A DNA stretch of 64,000 nucleotides from Nocardioides sp. 503 (GCF_004522095.1 NZ_SPUI01000004.1:372001-436000), one strand, 5' to 3'; numbered from the stretch's first letter, positions 50,879 to 60,002 are shown. A program made the numbers and translations. Notes: a model not told the origin generated them from the letters alone.

Positions 50879-52048
50879 ATGCGCTCATCGGGCACGGCGA
50901 CAGCACTGCCGGACGGAGCGGGGCTGCTCCACGTCGGCATGCCGAAGACGGGCACGACCGCCTTGCAGGCGGCGCTCTTCGACGCGCGGCCGCAGCTGCG
51001 TGAGCTCGGCGTCCGCAACGTCTCCCGCGGCCGCCACGACATGCGGGTCGCGCTGACCGCGGCCGGCACCCTGCCGCCCTACTGGGACACCGAGCCCTTC
51101 GCCACCCGCTGGCAGCAGCTGTCCGAGCGCTTCCGGACCTCGACCGACCGCTGCACGATCTGGTCGAGCGAGACGCTGACCCAGGCCGGCCCCGAGCGCG
51201 TGCGCTACCTCGCCGACCAGCTGCGTCGCGACGGCCACGAGGTGCACGTCGTGCTCACCCTGCGCGCCCTCGCGCCGCTCCTGGCCTCGCAGTGGCAGGA
51301 GGTGCTGCGCCGGCGCGGCACCGACCCGCTCGACGTCTGGCTCCACCGTCACTTCGACGCGGTCGACCTCGACGGGACCACCCACGTGACGTGGACCCGG
51401 GTCATGCCCGAGCTGCACCGGCTCAGCCTGCGCCGGGTCCTCCAGGAGTGGGGGCCGGTCTTCGGCGAGGACCGCATCACGTTCGTCGTGGGCGAGCCCT
51501 CCGACCGGCTCTTCAACCTGCGCGTCTTCGAGGGCCTCATGGGCGTCCCGGAGGGCACCCTGCTGCTGCAGGACCTCGACAACGCCTCGCTGCCCTACCC
51601 CGAGGCGGAGATGGTCCGCCACTTCAACCTCGCCTACACCGAGGGCGGCGGCGACCACGCCACCTGGATGTACACCGTCGGCGGCCCCGGCCAGCTGGCG
51701 CTGCGCGAGCTGACCGGCCTGGCGCCGTACCCGATCCGCACGCCGCGCTGGGCCGCCCGCCGGGCCAACGAGTACGTCGAGGGGTGGATCGAGGCCGTCG
51801 AGGCGTCCGACGCCCGCGTGATCGGCGACCTCGCCAACCTGCTGGTCGACCCCGAGGACCACCCCGACGACACGACGCCGCCCGAGACGGTCAGCGTCGC
51901 CTCGGCCGGCCGCATCGCCGAGATCCTCTTCGCCTCGGGGCTGGAGCACGACCCCGCCACCGCCGCCACGCTCGAGGGGACCTCGGGCAGGGAGCTGCTG
52001 CGCGAGGTGGGGCGCCGGGTCCGCGGCCGCATCGGGCGGCGGGCATGA
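50879..52048 (+). CDS. Sulfotransferase-like protein
   Basis: A 389-residue protein whose N-terminus reads LLHVGMPKTGTTALQ (about residues 15-29), the P-loop-like 5'-phosphosulfate binding motif of PAPS-dependent sulfotransferases, with LTLRALAPLLASQWQ at the position of the 3'-phosphate-binding arginine segment. It probably sulfates a sugar of the surface polymer. ATG 50879 is used; TTG 50867, immediately after AAGGAG (50861-50866), is an alternative. Its stop overlaps the ATG of the GT61 gene, so sulfation and glycosylation are coupled. No PAPS-synthesis gene is in the window. Confidence 0.7.
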   Translation: MRSSGTATALPDGAGLLHVGMPKTGTTALQAALFDARPQLRELGVRNVSRGRHDMRVALTAAGTLPPYWDTEPFATRWQQLSERFRTSTDRCTIWSSETLTQAGPERVRYLADQLRRDGHEVHVVLTLRALAPLLASQWQEVLRRRGTDPLDVWLHRHFDAVDLDGTTHVTWTRVMPELHRLSLRRVLQEWGPVFGEDRITFVVGEPSDRLFNLRVFEGLMGVPEGTLLLQDLDNASLPYPEAEMVRHFNLAYTEGGGDHATWMYTVGGPGQLALRELTGLAPYPIRTPRWAARRANEYVEGWIEAVEASDARVIGDLANLLVDPEDHPDDTTPPETVSVASAGRIAEILFASGLEHDPATAATLEGTSGRELLREVGRRVRGRIGRRA

Positions 52049-53748
52049 GCGCGCGACCCGTCTCCGGGCTGGTGCGTCGCGCCGCGCAGGTGCCGGGGCT
52101 CGGTCGTGCGGTCGCCGGCGCCCGTCGCGTCCGGGCGGGCCTGCGGACCCGCTTCCCGCACCGGCGCTACCGCGAGCTGGCCGGGCTCGTCGCCGCCGCA
52201 CGCGACCGCGACGACGCCACGATCGCCGTGCTCGGGCCTGCCGACCCGCGCCTCGTCGCGGCGGTCCGGGCCGGCTCGCCCCGGGCGAGCGTGACCGAGG
52301 TCGTCACCGGGGGCAGCGAGCGGCACGTCGCGATGGCCGCGGCCGGTCCCTACGACGTCATCCTGGACCGCGTCGTGCCGGAGGGTCGCCGGGACCGGTT
52401 CGAGGCCACGTTCTTCCACCTGCGGCCCGAGGGCACCTACGTCGTGCCGGACGGCGCCCCCGAGCTGGGCGACCACCCCGGGCCGCTGGGCCAGCTGCTG
52501 GACCCGTCGGGCCCGGTGCCGCGGGGGCCGCGCAAGGACAAGCTGCGCCTGGCGGACTTCCGGCTGTCCCTCGACAAGCACGTCACCCGGCGGGTGGTGG
52601 CCGCCGACCTCCTGCTCAGCCACGACCTGCCGGACGTCTACGTCAAGCTGCGTGAGGGCGAGCTCGACACCTACCTGGGGCTCGCCCCCACCCCGCACCG
52701 GCTGCTGCGCACGATCCCCGCGGAGCCGCCGCCGCCCGCGCCCGCCGGGCGCGAGGGGCCCGACCCCCGCGACCCGCCGATGCACCGACCCATCAACGAG
52801 GCGACGATCAGCCTGCGCGACTACCGCGACGTGGTCGTCTTCCCGCGCCAGATGATGGTCTGGGACCGGCTGCTGCTGCCCGAGACGTTCCGGCACAACC
52901 AGTGGCCGGTGCTCGAGCACACCCAGCTCGTCGACCACGGGCCCCTCTTCGCTCGGCGCCGGACCCCGCTGCAGGAGGAGCCGCCGGTCCTGGCCGGCAC
53001 CTACCTGCACCTCGACAACGAGTTCCGCGGCCACTTCGGCCACCTGCTCACCGAGAGCCTCTCGCGGGTCTGGAGCTGGCCGCTGGCCCTCGAGCTCGAC
53101 CCGGAGGCGCGGGTCCTCGTCGGGACGACCAAGAAGCGCCCGCGGCCGCTGGAGTACGAGCTGGAGCTCTACGAGGCGTGCGGGATCCCGCGTGACCGGG
53201 TGGTGGTCGCCGACGGCCCGGTGCGCGTTGAGCGGCTGATCTCGGGCACCCCGATGTTCAGCCATCCCGAGTACGTCCACCCGGCCATCGCCCAGACCTG
53301 GCGCGAGGTGGGCGACCGCCTCGCCGACGGCGCCGAGGACCAGGACTGGCCGCGTCGCTTCTTCGTGTCGCGCCGCACCGACAAGCGCTCGTGCACCAAC
53401 GGCGCCGAGGTCGAGGCGATCTTCGCCGAGTACGGCTTCCAGCCGGTCTATCCTGAGGACTACTCGCTGGGCGAGCAGGTCCGCCTCTTCCGCGCCGCCG
53501 AGGTGATCGCGGGCTACGCCGGCAGCGGGCTGTTCCAGATGGCGTTCGTGACCGAGCCGACGCACGTGATCATGGTCGGCGCCGCGTCCTACACGATGCG
53601 CAACGAGTACCTCATGGCCGCCGTCCACGGCCACCGGCTCGACGGGGTGTTCTCGCGGGTGCCGGGCAAGAAGGTGCAGGTCAGCTACACCTTCGACCAC
53701 GAGCGCGAGGGCCCGTTCCTGCGCGCGATCCTCGACGAGCTGCCCTGA
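52045..53748 (+). CDS. GT61-family glycosyltransferase
   Basis: A 567-residue protein. The first 230 residues form a variable Rossmann-like part (IAVLGPADPRLVAAV). The GT61/DUF563 domain follows from about residue 255: RGHFGHLLTESLSRVWSW, RRFFVSRR, and AAEVIAGYAGSGLFQMAFV near the end, where the conserved glycine-rich turn lies. GT61 includes xylosyl- and N-acetylglucosaminyltransferases; the sugar here is unknown. It overlaps the sulfotransferase by four bases. It is the last gene of the surface-glycan locus. Confidence 0.8.
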   Translation: MSARPVSGLVRRAAQVPGLGRAVAGARRVRAGLRTRFPHRRYRELAGLVAAARDRDDATIAVLGPADPRLVAAVRAGSPRASVTEVVTGGSERHVAMAAAGPYDVILDRVVPEGRRDRFEATFFHLRPEGTYVVPDGAPELGDHPGPLGQLLDPSGPVPRGPRKDKLRLADFRLSLDKHVTRRVVAADLLLSHDLPDVYVKLREGELDTYLGLAPTPHRLLRTIPAEPPPPAPAGREGPDPRDPPMHRPINEATISLRDYRDVVVFPRQMMVWDRLLLPETFRHNQWPVLEHTQLVDHGPLFARRRTPLQEEPPVLAGTYLHLDNEFRGHFGHLLTESLSRVWSWPLALELDPEARVLVGTTKKRPRPLEYELELYEACGIPRDRVVVADGPVRVERLISGTPMFSHPEYVHPAIAQTWREVGDRLADGAEDQDWPRRFFVSRRTDKRSCTNGAEVEAIFAEYGFQPVYPEDYSLGEQVRLFRAAEVIAGYAGSGLFQMAFVTEPTHVIMVGAASYTMRNEYLMAAVHGHRLDGVFSRVPGKKVQVSYTFDHEREGPFLRAILDELP

Positions 53749-53777
53749 GCCTGTCGTCCAGGTCACAGGCACCGCTG

Positions 53778-53806
53778 TTCCCTGGGGCGGCCGGCGGACG
53801 TAGCCT
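53778..53806 (+). promoter_or_regulatory. Promoter of the DUF2520-pan operon
   Basis: TTCCCT (53778-53783), 17-bp spacer, TAGCCT (53801-53806). The start near 53813 gives a leader of about 90 nt. Confidence 0.45.
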
Positions 53807-53849
53807 CGGAGGAGCAGGCATCGGTATCACCGTCCGGTACCCACACCGG

Positions 53850-53866
53850 CTCCGTCGCTGACGGAG
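53850..53866 (+). promoter_or_regulatory. Hairpin in the leader of the DUF2520-pan operon
   Basis: CTCCGTC (53850-53856) and GACGGAG (53860-53866) form a perfect 7-bp stem with a GCT loop, 38 bases before the start codon. I do not recognise a riboswitch in this leader. Confidence 0.4.
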
Positions 53867-53904
53867 TGGTCGGAGGGATTGGAACGACAGATGTGGAGCA
53901 GCAA

Positions 53905-54858
53905 ATGGCCGTCCCCTCCGGGCGCACGCACGACCCCGCGGCGCACGCCTCGGCACCGACCGTCGGCGTCATCGGCGCCGGCCGCGTCGGCTCCGTCCTC
54001 GCGGCCCGCCTCCGCGCCGCCGGCCACGAGGTCGCCTCGGTCGCCGGCGAGTCCGACGCCTCCAGCCAGCGCATCGCCGCGCTGCTGCCCGGCGTCCGCA
54101 CCGACAAGCCGAGCGCGGTCGCGCGCGCTGCCGACGTGCTGCTGCTCACCGTGCCCGACGACATGCTGCCCAACGTCGTCGCGGTGCTCAGCGCCAGCGG
54201 CGCGATCCGCGAGGGCCAGTACGTCGTCCACACCTCGGGCCGCCACGGGCTGGCCGTCCTCGCGCCCGCGGCCGCCGTGGGCGCCCGCGTGGTGGCGATG
54301 CACCCCGCGATGACCTTCACCGGCACCGCGCTCGACCTCGACCGGCTCGACGGCTGCGTCTTCGGCCTCACCGCCGGCGCCGAGGAGCGCGGCTTCGCCG
54401 AGTCGCTGGTCGCCGAGCTCGGGGGCCGCGCGATGTGGGTGCCCGAGGAGAGCCGCACGCTCTACCACGCGGCGCTCGCCCACGGCGCCAACCACCTCGT
54501 CACGCTCGTGACGGAGGCGATGGAGATGCTGACCGCCGCCGGCGGCGACGACCCGGCGGCCACGCTGCGCCCGCTGCTCACCGCGGCGCTCGACAACGCG
54601 CTCGACCAGGGTGACGCCGCGCTCACCGGACCGATCGTGCGCGGCGACGCCGGCACCGTCGAGGCCCACCTCCAGGAGATCGCGCTCAAGGCGCCGCAGA
54701 CCCTGCCGTCCTACGTCGCCCTCGGCCGCGCGACGCTGAGCCGCGCCGTCACCGATGGCCGCCTGCTGCCGATCCGCGCCCTCAAGATCAACCAGCTGCT
54801 CGACGAGGCGCTCGCCGACAGCACGGCGCGCCCGCTCTACCTGCGCGACGCGCGCTGA
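53905..54858 (+). CDS. Rossmann-like DUF2520 oxidoreductase
   Basis: A 317-residue protein. A nucleotide-binding motif [16 protein letters not shown] (about residues 21-36) is followed by the Rossmann domain and then a helical DUF2520 domain with [13 protein letters not shown] and [13 protein letters not shown]. The fold resembles F420-NADP or ketopantoate-type reductases. It commonly precedes panC in actinobacteria, and the panC ATG is 8 bp away, so a role in pantoate supply (ketopantoate reduction) is a reasonable but untested guess. ATG 53905 is chosen for GGAG (53895-53898) six bases upstream; GTG 53866 would add 13 residues. Confidence 0.78.
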   Translation: MAVPSGRTHDPAAHASAPTVGVIGAGRVGSVLAARLRAAGHEVASVAGESDASSQRIAALLPGVRTDKPSAVARAADVLLLTVPDDMLPNVVAVLSASGAIREGQYVVHTSGRHGLAVLAPAAAVGARVVAMHPAMTFTGTALDLDRLDGCVFGLTAGAEERGFAESLVAELGGRAMWVPEESRTLYHAALAHGANHLVTLVTEAMEMLTAAGGDDPAATLRPLLTAALDNALDQGDAALTGPIVRGDAGTVEAHLQEIALKAPQTLPSYVALGRATLSRAVTDGRLLPIRALKINQLLDEALADSTARPLYLRDAR

Positions 54859-54865
54859 GCCCACC

Positions 54866-55756
54866 ATGACCAGGCCTGTCGTCGTGACCACGCGCGCCCA
54901 GCTCGCGGCGCTCCTGGCGCCCGCGCGCGCCGAGGGCGCCCGCGTGGGGCTCGTGCCCACCATGGGGGCGCTGCACGAGGGGCACGCCAGCCTGATGCGG
55001 GTCGCGCGCGAGGCGGTGGCCGACGGACCGGTGGTCGTCTCGATCTTCGTCAACCCGATGCAGTTCGGCGCCGGGGAGGACCTCGACCGCTACCCACGCA
55101 CCCTGGACGACGACCTCGACGTCTGCGCGCACGAGGGCGTCGATGCGGTCTTCGCGCCGTCCGTCGAGGAGGTCTACCCGGGCGGAGACCCGCAGGTGAC
55201 CGTCGACCCGGGCCCGCTCGCCGAGACGCTCGAGGGCCGGATCCGGCCCACGCACTTCCGCGGCGTGCTGACCGTGGTCGCCAAGCTCTTCGGGCTCGTG
55301 CGCCCCGACGTGGCGGTCTTCGGCCAGAAGGACTACCAGCAGCTCGCCCTCGTCCGCCGCATGGTCGCCGACCTCTGCCAGGGCGTCGAGGTGCTGGGCG
55401 CCGAGACCGAGCGCGAGGCCGACGGCCTGGCGCTGTCCAGCCGCAACCGCTACCTCGACCCCGAGCAGCGCCAGGAGGCGGTCGTGCTGAGCCGGGCGCT
55501 GCTGGCCGCGCGCGCCGAGGCGACGTACGGCGCCTCGGCGGCGCTCGCCGCGGCGCGCGCCGAGCTGCGCACGGCCAAGACCGTCGACCTCGACTACCTC
55601 GTGCTCACCACCCCCGAGCTCGGCGACCTGCCCGACCACGTCGCGCCCGGCACCGAGGCGCGCATGCTCGTCGCCGCCCGCCTCGGCGCCACCCGCCTCA
55701 TCGACAACATGCCGCTGGTCATCGGGACCGCCGGCACCTCCGAAGGGAGCAGCTGA
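54866..55756 (+). CDS. panC: Pantothenate synthetase
   Basis: A 296-residue enzyme joining pantoate and beta-alanine with ATP. Motifs are [10 protein letters not shown] (residues 31-40), [16 protein letters not shown] and [10 protein letters not shown]. Length is typical. It starts 8 bp after the DUF2520 gene, and its TGA stop shares one base with the panD ATG, so beta-alanine supply and use are translationally linked. Confidence 0.96.
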   Translation: MTRPVVVTTRAQLAALLAPARAEGARVGLVPTMGALHEGHASLMRVAREAVADGPVVVSIFVNPMQFGAGEDLDRYPRTLDDDLDVCAHEGVDAVFAPSVEEVYPGGDPQVTVDPGPLAETLEGRIRPTHFRGVLTVVAKLFGLVRPDVAVFGQKDYQQLALVRRMVADLCQGVEVLGAETEREADGLALSSRNRYLDPEQRQEAVVLSRALLAARAEATYGASAALAAARAELRTAKTVDLDYLVLTTPELGDLPDHVAPGTEARMLVAARLGATRLIDNMPLVIGTAGTSEGSS

Positions 55757-56175
55757 TGCTGCGGACCATGATGAAGAGCAAGATCCACCGCGCCACGGTG
55801 ACCCAGGCCGACCTGCACTACGTCGGGTCGGTCACGGTGGACGAGGACCTGCTCGACGCCGCCGACCTGCTGGTGGGCGAGCTGGTGCACATCGTCGACG
55901 TCACCAACGGCGCCCGGATCGAGACCTACACGATCGCCGGCGAGCGCGGCAGCGGCGTGATCGGCATCAACGGCGCCGCGGCCCGGCTGGTCCACCCCGG
56001 CGACGTCGTGATCCTCATCGGGTACGGCCAGATGGAGACCGCCGAGGCGCGCGAGCTCAAGCCGCACGTGGTGTTCGTCGACGCCGACAACAAGATCCTG
56101 GCCACCGGCTTCGACCCGGCCGAGACCTTCGGGGACCCCGGGCTCGTCCGCGGCGACACCACGACCACCCGCTAG
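55756..56175 (+). CDS. panD: Aspartate 1-decarboxylase (pyruvoyl enzyme)
   Basis: A 139-residue proenzyme making beta-alanine from aspartate. Self-cleavage between G24 and S25 (in YVGSVTVD) generates the pyruvoyl group; NGARIETY and [13 protein letters not shown] (residues 55-86) complete the active site. The C-terminal 25 residues are an actinobacterial-type disordered tail. It follows panC directly. The TAG stop forms part of the -10 element proposed for nadB. Confidence 0.96.
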   Translation: MLRTMMKSKIHRATVTQADLHYVGSVTVDEDLLDAADLLVGELVHIVDVTNGARIETYTIAGERGSGVIGINGAAARLVHPGDVVILIGYGQMETAEARELKPHVVFVDADNKILATGFDPAETFGDPGLVRGDTTTTR

Positions 56176-56184
56176 CCTCGGCGG
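56173..56184 (+). promoter_or_regulatory. Leaderless-type promoter for nadB
   Basis: TAGCCT (56173-56178), whose first three bases are the panD stop, six bases, then ATG 56185. It would let nadB-nadC-coaX be expressed independently of pan genes. Confidence 0.5.
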
Positions 56185-57864
56185 ATGCCTTCGGAGCGCT
56201 CGTTCGACCCGCCCGTACGCCGGGTGCCTGCGCGCCTCTCCGCGCCCGACCCGGGCTGGACCACGCGCTCCGACGTCGTCGTGATCGGCTCCGGCATCGC
56301 CGGGCTCACGGCCGCGCTGCGGCTCAAGGACCACGTCGACAAGGTCCTGGTCGTCACCAAGGACGTCCTGGCCGCCGGCTCGACGCAGTGGGCGCAGGGC
56401 GGGATCGCGGCCGCGCTGGGCGAGGGGGACACCCCCGAGGAGCACGAGCTCGACACCCTCGTCGCGGGCGCCGGCGCCTGCGACCCCGAGGCCGTGCGGA
56501 TCCTGGTCAACGAGGGCCCCGAGGCCGTGCGCGAGCTCATCGCTCTCGGCACCAACTTCGACCACGACGCCGACGGCCTGATCTCGCTGACCCGCGAGGG
56601 CGGCCACCACCGCGACCGGATCGCGCACGCCGGCGGTGACGCCACCGGTGCGGAGATCCAGCGCGCGCTGATCGAGGCGGTCGCCGCCGCGCCCGAGATC
56701 GAGGTCGTCCAGCACGCGCTGGCCGTCGACCTCCTGCTCGCCGAGGACGGCGGCGTCGCGGGCGTGACCCTGCACGTCATGGGGGAGGGCCAGCGCGACG
56801 GCGTCGGCGCCGTGCACTGCCGGGCGGTCGTGCTCGCCAGCGGTGGGCTGGGCCAGGTCTTCAGCCAGACCACCAACCCCTCGGTCTCCACCGGCGACGG
56901 CATGGCGCTGGCGCTGCGCGCGGGAGCGACGCTGCGCGACCTGGAGTTCGTGCAGTTCCACCCGACGGTGATGTACCTCGGCGCCGACTCCCACGGCCAG
57001 CAGCCCCTGATCTCCGAGGCCGTCCGCGGCGAGGGCGCCTTCCTCGTCGACTTCGAGGGCGACCGGCTGATGAAGGGCGTGCACCCGCTCGAGGACCTCG
57101 CCCCGCGCGACGTCGTCGCCAAGGCGATCATGAAGCGGATGCTCGAGACCGGGCAGCCGCACATGTGGCTCGACGCCCGCCATCTCGGTGAAGCCTTTTG
57201 GGCGAAGCGGTTCCCGACCATCCTGGCCACCGCCCGCTCGCACGGCGTCGACCCCGTGACCGACCTGATCCCGGTCGCGCCCGCGTGCCACTACGCCTCG
57301 GGCGGGGTGCGCACCGACCTGCACGGACGCTCCGGCGTGCCCGGGCTCTACGCCACCGGCGAGGTCGCCTGCTCGGGCGTGCACGGCGCCAACCGGCTGG
57401 CCTCCAACTCGCTGCTGGAGGGTCTGGTGTTCTCCCGCCGCATCGCGACCGTGCTGCCCGGCGAGCTGCGCCCGTGGGCCGACCCCGTGGCCGACCAGCG
57501 GCCGGCGGGGCTCGTGCCCGGCGGCGTACGCACCGAGCTGCAGGAGGTCATGACGTCCAAGGTGGGGGTCCTGCGCACCGCCGCGGGGCTCGCCGACGCC
57601 ACCGGGCTGCTGGACAAGCTCGCGGGGACGCCGGCCGACGCCGTCGACCTGGCGTCGTGGGAGACCACCAACCTGCTCACGATCAGCGCCGCCCTGGCGG
57701 CTGCGGCGATGCTGCGCGAGGAGACCCGCGGCTCCCACTGGCGTGAGGACTTCCCCGAGCGCGACGACGCCCGCTGGGCGGGCCACTTCGACACCGTCTT
57801 CGAGGACGGCTCCTCGGTGCTGACCTTCCGACCCGAGCCCGCAAGCGATGGAGGAGCGTCATGA
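56185..57864 (+). CDS. nadB: L-aspartate oxidase
   Basis: A 559-residue flavoenzyme oxidising aspartate to iminoaspartate for NAD synthesis. The FAD motif VIGSGIAGLTAAL is near residue 33; STQWAQGGIAAAL, EGGHHRDRIAHAGGDATG (abbreviated) and GGVRTDLHGRS near the active site match the succinate dehydrogenase/NadB family, and GLYATGEVACSGVHGANRLASNSLLE (in part) is the second FAD region. A quinolinate synthase gene (nadA) is not present in the window. nadC overlaps by four bases. Confidence 0.94.
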   Translation: MPSERSFDPPVRRVPARLSAPDPGWTTRSDVVVIGSGIAGLTAALRLKDHVDKVLVVTKDVLAAGSTQWAQGGIAAALGEGDTPEEHELDTLVAGAGACDPEAVRILVNEGPEAVRELIALGTNFDHDADGLISLTREGGHHRDRIAHAGGDATGAEIQRALIEAVAAAPEIEVVQHALAVDLLLAEDGGVAGVTLHVMGEGQRDGVGAVHCRAVVLASGGLGQVFSQTTNPSVSTGDGMALALRAGATLRDLEFVQFHPTVMYLGADSHGQQPLISEAVRGEGAFLVDFEGDRLMKGVHPLEDLAPRDVVAKAIMKRMLETGQPHMWLDARHLGEAFWAKRFPTILATARSHGVDPVTDLIPVAPACHYASGGVRTDLHGRSGVPGLYATGEVACSGVHGANRLASNSLLEGLVFSRRIATVLPGELRPWADPVADQRPAGLVPGGVRTELQEVMTSKVGVLRTAAGLADATGLLDKLAGTPADAVDLASWETTNLLTISAALAAAAMLREETRGSHWREDFPERDDARWAGHFDTVFEDGSSVLTFRPEPASDGGAS

Positions 57865-58772
57865 TCGCCCGCACGCCGTACGACGAGATGCCCGACCTGC
57901 TGCGCCAGGAGCTGGACCTGGCCGGGCTCGACGGGCCCGCCGTGCACGCGGCGATCGCCGCAGCCCTCGACGAGGACCTGCCCGAGGGCGAGGGCGGCGA
58001 GGACGTCACCAGCGCCGCGACTATCCCCGCCGAGGCCCGCGGGGTCGCCGACTTCGCCGCGCGCGAGCCCGGAGTCGTGGCCGGCCTGACGGTGGCCGCC
58101 CTGGTCTTCCACTACGTCATGGCGGACGTCGAGATCACCGACCGGCTCCCCGACGGCGCGGTCGTCGCGCCCGGGGACGTCGTGATGCGCGTGGCCGGAC
58201 CGACGCGCGGCCTGCTCACGGCCGAGCGCACGGCGCTCAACTTCGCCAGCCACCTGTCGGGCGTCGCCACCGCGACCTCGCACTGGGTGGCGGCGCTGGA
58301 GGGCACGCGCGCGCAGGTGCTCGACACCCGCAAGACGCTCCCGCGCCACCGGGCGCTGCAGAAGTACGCCGTGCGGTGCGGCGGAGGCGTCAACCACCGG
58401 TTCAGCCTCTCGGACCGCGCGATGGTCAAGGACAACCACGTGGTCGCCGCCGGCGGGGTCGTCCCGGCCTACCAGGCCGTGCGGGCGGCGTACCCCGACC
58501 TGAGGGTGGAGGTGGAGGTCACCGACCTCGACCAGCTGCGCGAGCTGCTGGAGGTCGGCTGCACCGAGATCCTGCTCGACAACATGATGACCGAGACCAT
58601 GGCCGAGGCGGTCCGGCTCACCGAGGGCCGGGCCACGCTGGAGGCCTCCGGCGGGCTCACGCTGGAGCGGGCCCGGGAGGTCGCGCTCACCGGGGTGGAC
58701 TTCATCTCGGTCGGTGCGCTGACCCACTCGGTCAAGGTCTTCGACATCGGGATGGACCTGCAGGACCGATGA
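57861..58772 (+). CDS. nadC: Nicotinate-nucleotide pyrophosphorylase (quinolinate phosphoribosyltransferase)
   Basis: A 303-residue enzyme that converts quinolinate and PRPP to nicotinate mononucleotide. Signature regions are DTRKTLPRHRALQKYAV followed by RCGGGVNHR, KDNHV, and VEVTDLDQLRELL, then LLDNM and LEASGGLTLE of the phosphate-binding strand. TLPRHR replaces the commoner TTPGLR. The first 20 residues are an extra acidic helix. The ATG overlaps the nadB stop and its own stop overlaps coaX. Confidence 0.95.
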   Translation: MIARTPYDEMPDLLRQELDLAGLDGPAVHAAIAAALDEDLPEGEGGEDVTSAATIPAEARGVADFAAREPGVVAGLTVAALVFHYVMADVEITDRLPDGAVVAPGDVVMRVAGPTRGLLTAERTALNFASHLSGVATATSHWVAALEGTRAQVLDTRKTLPRHRALQKYAVRCGGGVNHRFSLSDRAMVKDNHVVAAGGVVPAYQAVRAAYPDLRVEVEVTDLDQLRELLEVGCTEILLDNMMTETMAEAVRLTEGRATLEASGGLTLERAREVALTGVDFISVGALTHSVKVFDIGMDLQDR

Positions 58773-59542
58773 CCCTGCTCGCCGCCGACATCGGCAACGC
58801 CCACACCGTCCTCGGCCTCGTGGCCGACGGCGTGGTGAGCGCCGAGTGGCGGGTCTCGACCGACGAGCGGCGTACCTCCGACGAGTGGGCCGTCATGCTG
58901 CGCGGGCTGCTGGGCGATGCGCTGACCGAGGTCGACGGCATCGTCGTGTGCTCCACCGTGCCGGCCGTCCTGCACGAGTGGCGCGACATGCTGCCGCGCC
59001 ACTTCGCGGACGTCCCCTACGTCGTCGTGGAGCCCGGGGTGCGCACCGGCGTGCCCGTGCTGATGGACAATCCGCGCGAAGTCGGGTCGGACCGGATAAT
59101 CAATGCGCTCGCGGCCGCGACGGTTTATGGGGGACCGGCGATCGTGGTCGACTTCGGCGGCACGGCGACCACCTTCGACGTGGTCACCGCGGCCGGCCAG
59201 TACGTCGGCGGCGCGATCGCTCCCGGCATCGAGATCTCGCTCGAGGCACTCGGCCGCCGTGGGGCCCAGCTGCGCATGGTCGAGCTGCAGCGGCCGCGCT
59301 CGGTCATCGCCAAGAACACCGTGGAGGCGCTGCAGTCGGGGATGGTGTTCGGCGTGGCCAGCCAGGTGGAGGGCATCGTCGAGCGGATGACCGCCGAGCT
59401 CGGGCTGACGCCCCAGGAGGTCCGCGTCGTCGCCACCGGATATCTGGCGCCGTTGGTGCTGGAGGTCTGCCGGTGCTTTACCGACCATTCGCCCTGGCTC
59501 ACGCTGATCGGCCTGGAATTGGTGTTCCGGCGCAATACCTGA
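58769..59542 (+). CDS. coaX: Type III pantothenate kinase
   Basis: A 257-residue ASKHA-fold kinase that phosphorylates pantothenate, first step of CoA synthesis. DIGNAHTVLG (residues 7-16) is the phosphate-binding loop, NPREVGSDRIINALAA and VDFGGTATTFDVV are the adenosine and pantothenate regions, and GGAIAPGIEIS is also typical. The kinase sits beside panC/panD, so product and next enzyme are linked. Codon use is unusual for this genome in two stretches (about 59085-59135 and 59440-59542), with ATA, GTT, TAT, TTT, TTG, AAT codons that the neighbours avoid. Confidence 0.93.
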   Translation: MTLLAADIGNAHTVLGLVADGVVSAEWRVSTDERRTSDEWAVMLRGLLGDALTEVDGIVVCSTVPAVLHEWRDMLPRHFADVPYVVVEPGVRTGVPVLMDNPREVGSDRIINALAAATVYGGPAIVVDFGGTATTFDVVTAAGQYVGGAIAPGIEISLEALGRRGAQLRMVELQRPRSVIAKNTVEALQSGMVFGVASQVEGIVERMTAELGLTPQEVRVVATGYLAPLVLEVCRCFTDHSPWLTLIGLELVFRRNT

Positions 59543-59640
59543 GGCTTTGCTTCGGTGCGTTGAGCTCGAATTCCCTTTTCGTCATCGGTAATGCCAAGAT
59601 GGGGTGCCCGAATATCCCCCCATGAATGAGGTCCCCCGTT
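59543..59640 (+). promoter_or_regulatory. AT-richer intergenic region upstream of lsr2
   Basis: This 98-bp gap is clearly less GC-rich than its surroundings. It contains a hairpin-like ATGGGG/CCCCAT pair (59599-59604/59618-59623). I cannot fix a promoter; TAATGC (59589-59594) and GAATAT (59610-59615) are candidates. Such DNA is what Lsr2 itself binds. Confidence 0.4.
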
Positions 59641-59973
59641 ATGGCGCAAAAGGTCAACATCGTTCTCGTCGACGACATCGACGGCTCGGACGCCACCGAG
59701 ACGGTGGTCTTCGGCCTCGACGGAACGTCGTACGAGATCGACCTGAACGACAAGAACGCCGCGGGCCTGCGCGACGCGCTGAGCCCCTACGTCGGCCACG
59801 CCCGCAAGTCCGGCAGCGCCGGCCGTCGCGCCGCCAAGAAGTCCGGCTCGGCCGCCGCCAACGGTCCGAGCGCCCGCGAGGTCCGCGACTGGGCCCGCTC
59901 CAACGGCTACACCGTCCCCGACCGCGGCCGCATCCCCGCCGACGTCCGCTCGGCCTTCGACTCCGCCAGCTGA
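59641..59973 (+). CDS. lsr2: Lsr2 nucleoid-associated protein
   Basis: A 110-residue H-NS-like protein of actinobacteria. The N-terminal dimerisation part reads MAQKVNIVLVDDIDGSD and FGLDGTSYEIDL; a basic Lys/Ala/Gly linker follows (about 62-80); the C-terminal DNA-binding domain has REVRDWARSNGYTVPDRGR with the minor-groove RGR motif (residues 99-101 approximately). It silences AT-rich and foreign DNA. ATG 59641 is the family start; an in-frame ATG at 59626 would add five residues. A large hairpin follows the gene. Confidence 0.95.
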   Translation: MAQKVNIVLVDDIDGSDATETVVFGLDGTSYEIDLNDKNAAGLRDALSPYVGHARKSGSAGRRAAKKSGSAAANGPSAREVRDWARSNGYTVPDRGRIPADVRSAFDSAS

Positions 59974-60002
59974 TCCGACGCGTCCGGCGGCGTCCCCGAC
60001 CC

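Noticed and set aside
53806..53904. Possible riboswitch in the leader of the DUF2520-pan operon
   Set aside because: Only one simple 7-bp hairpin is visible and no known riboswitch core could be recognised.
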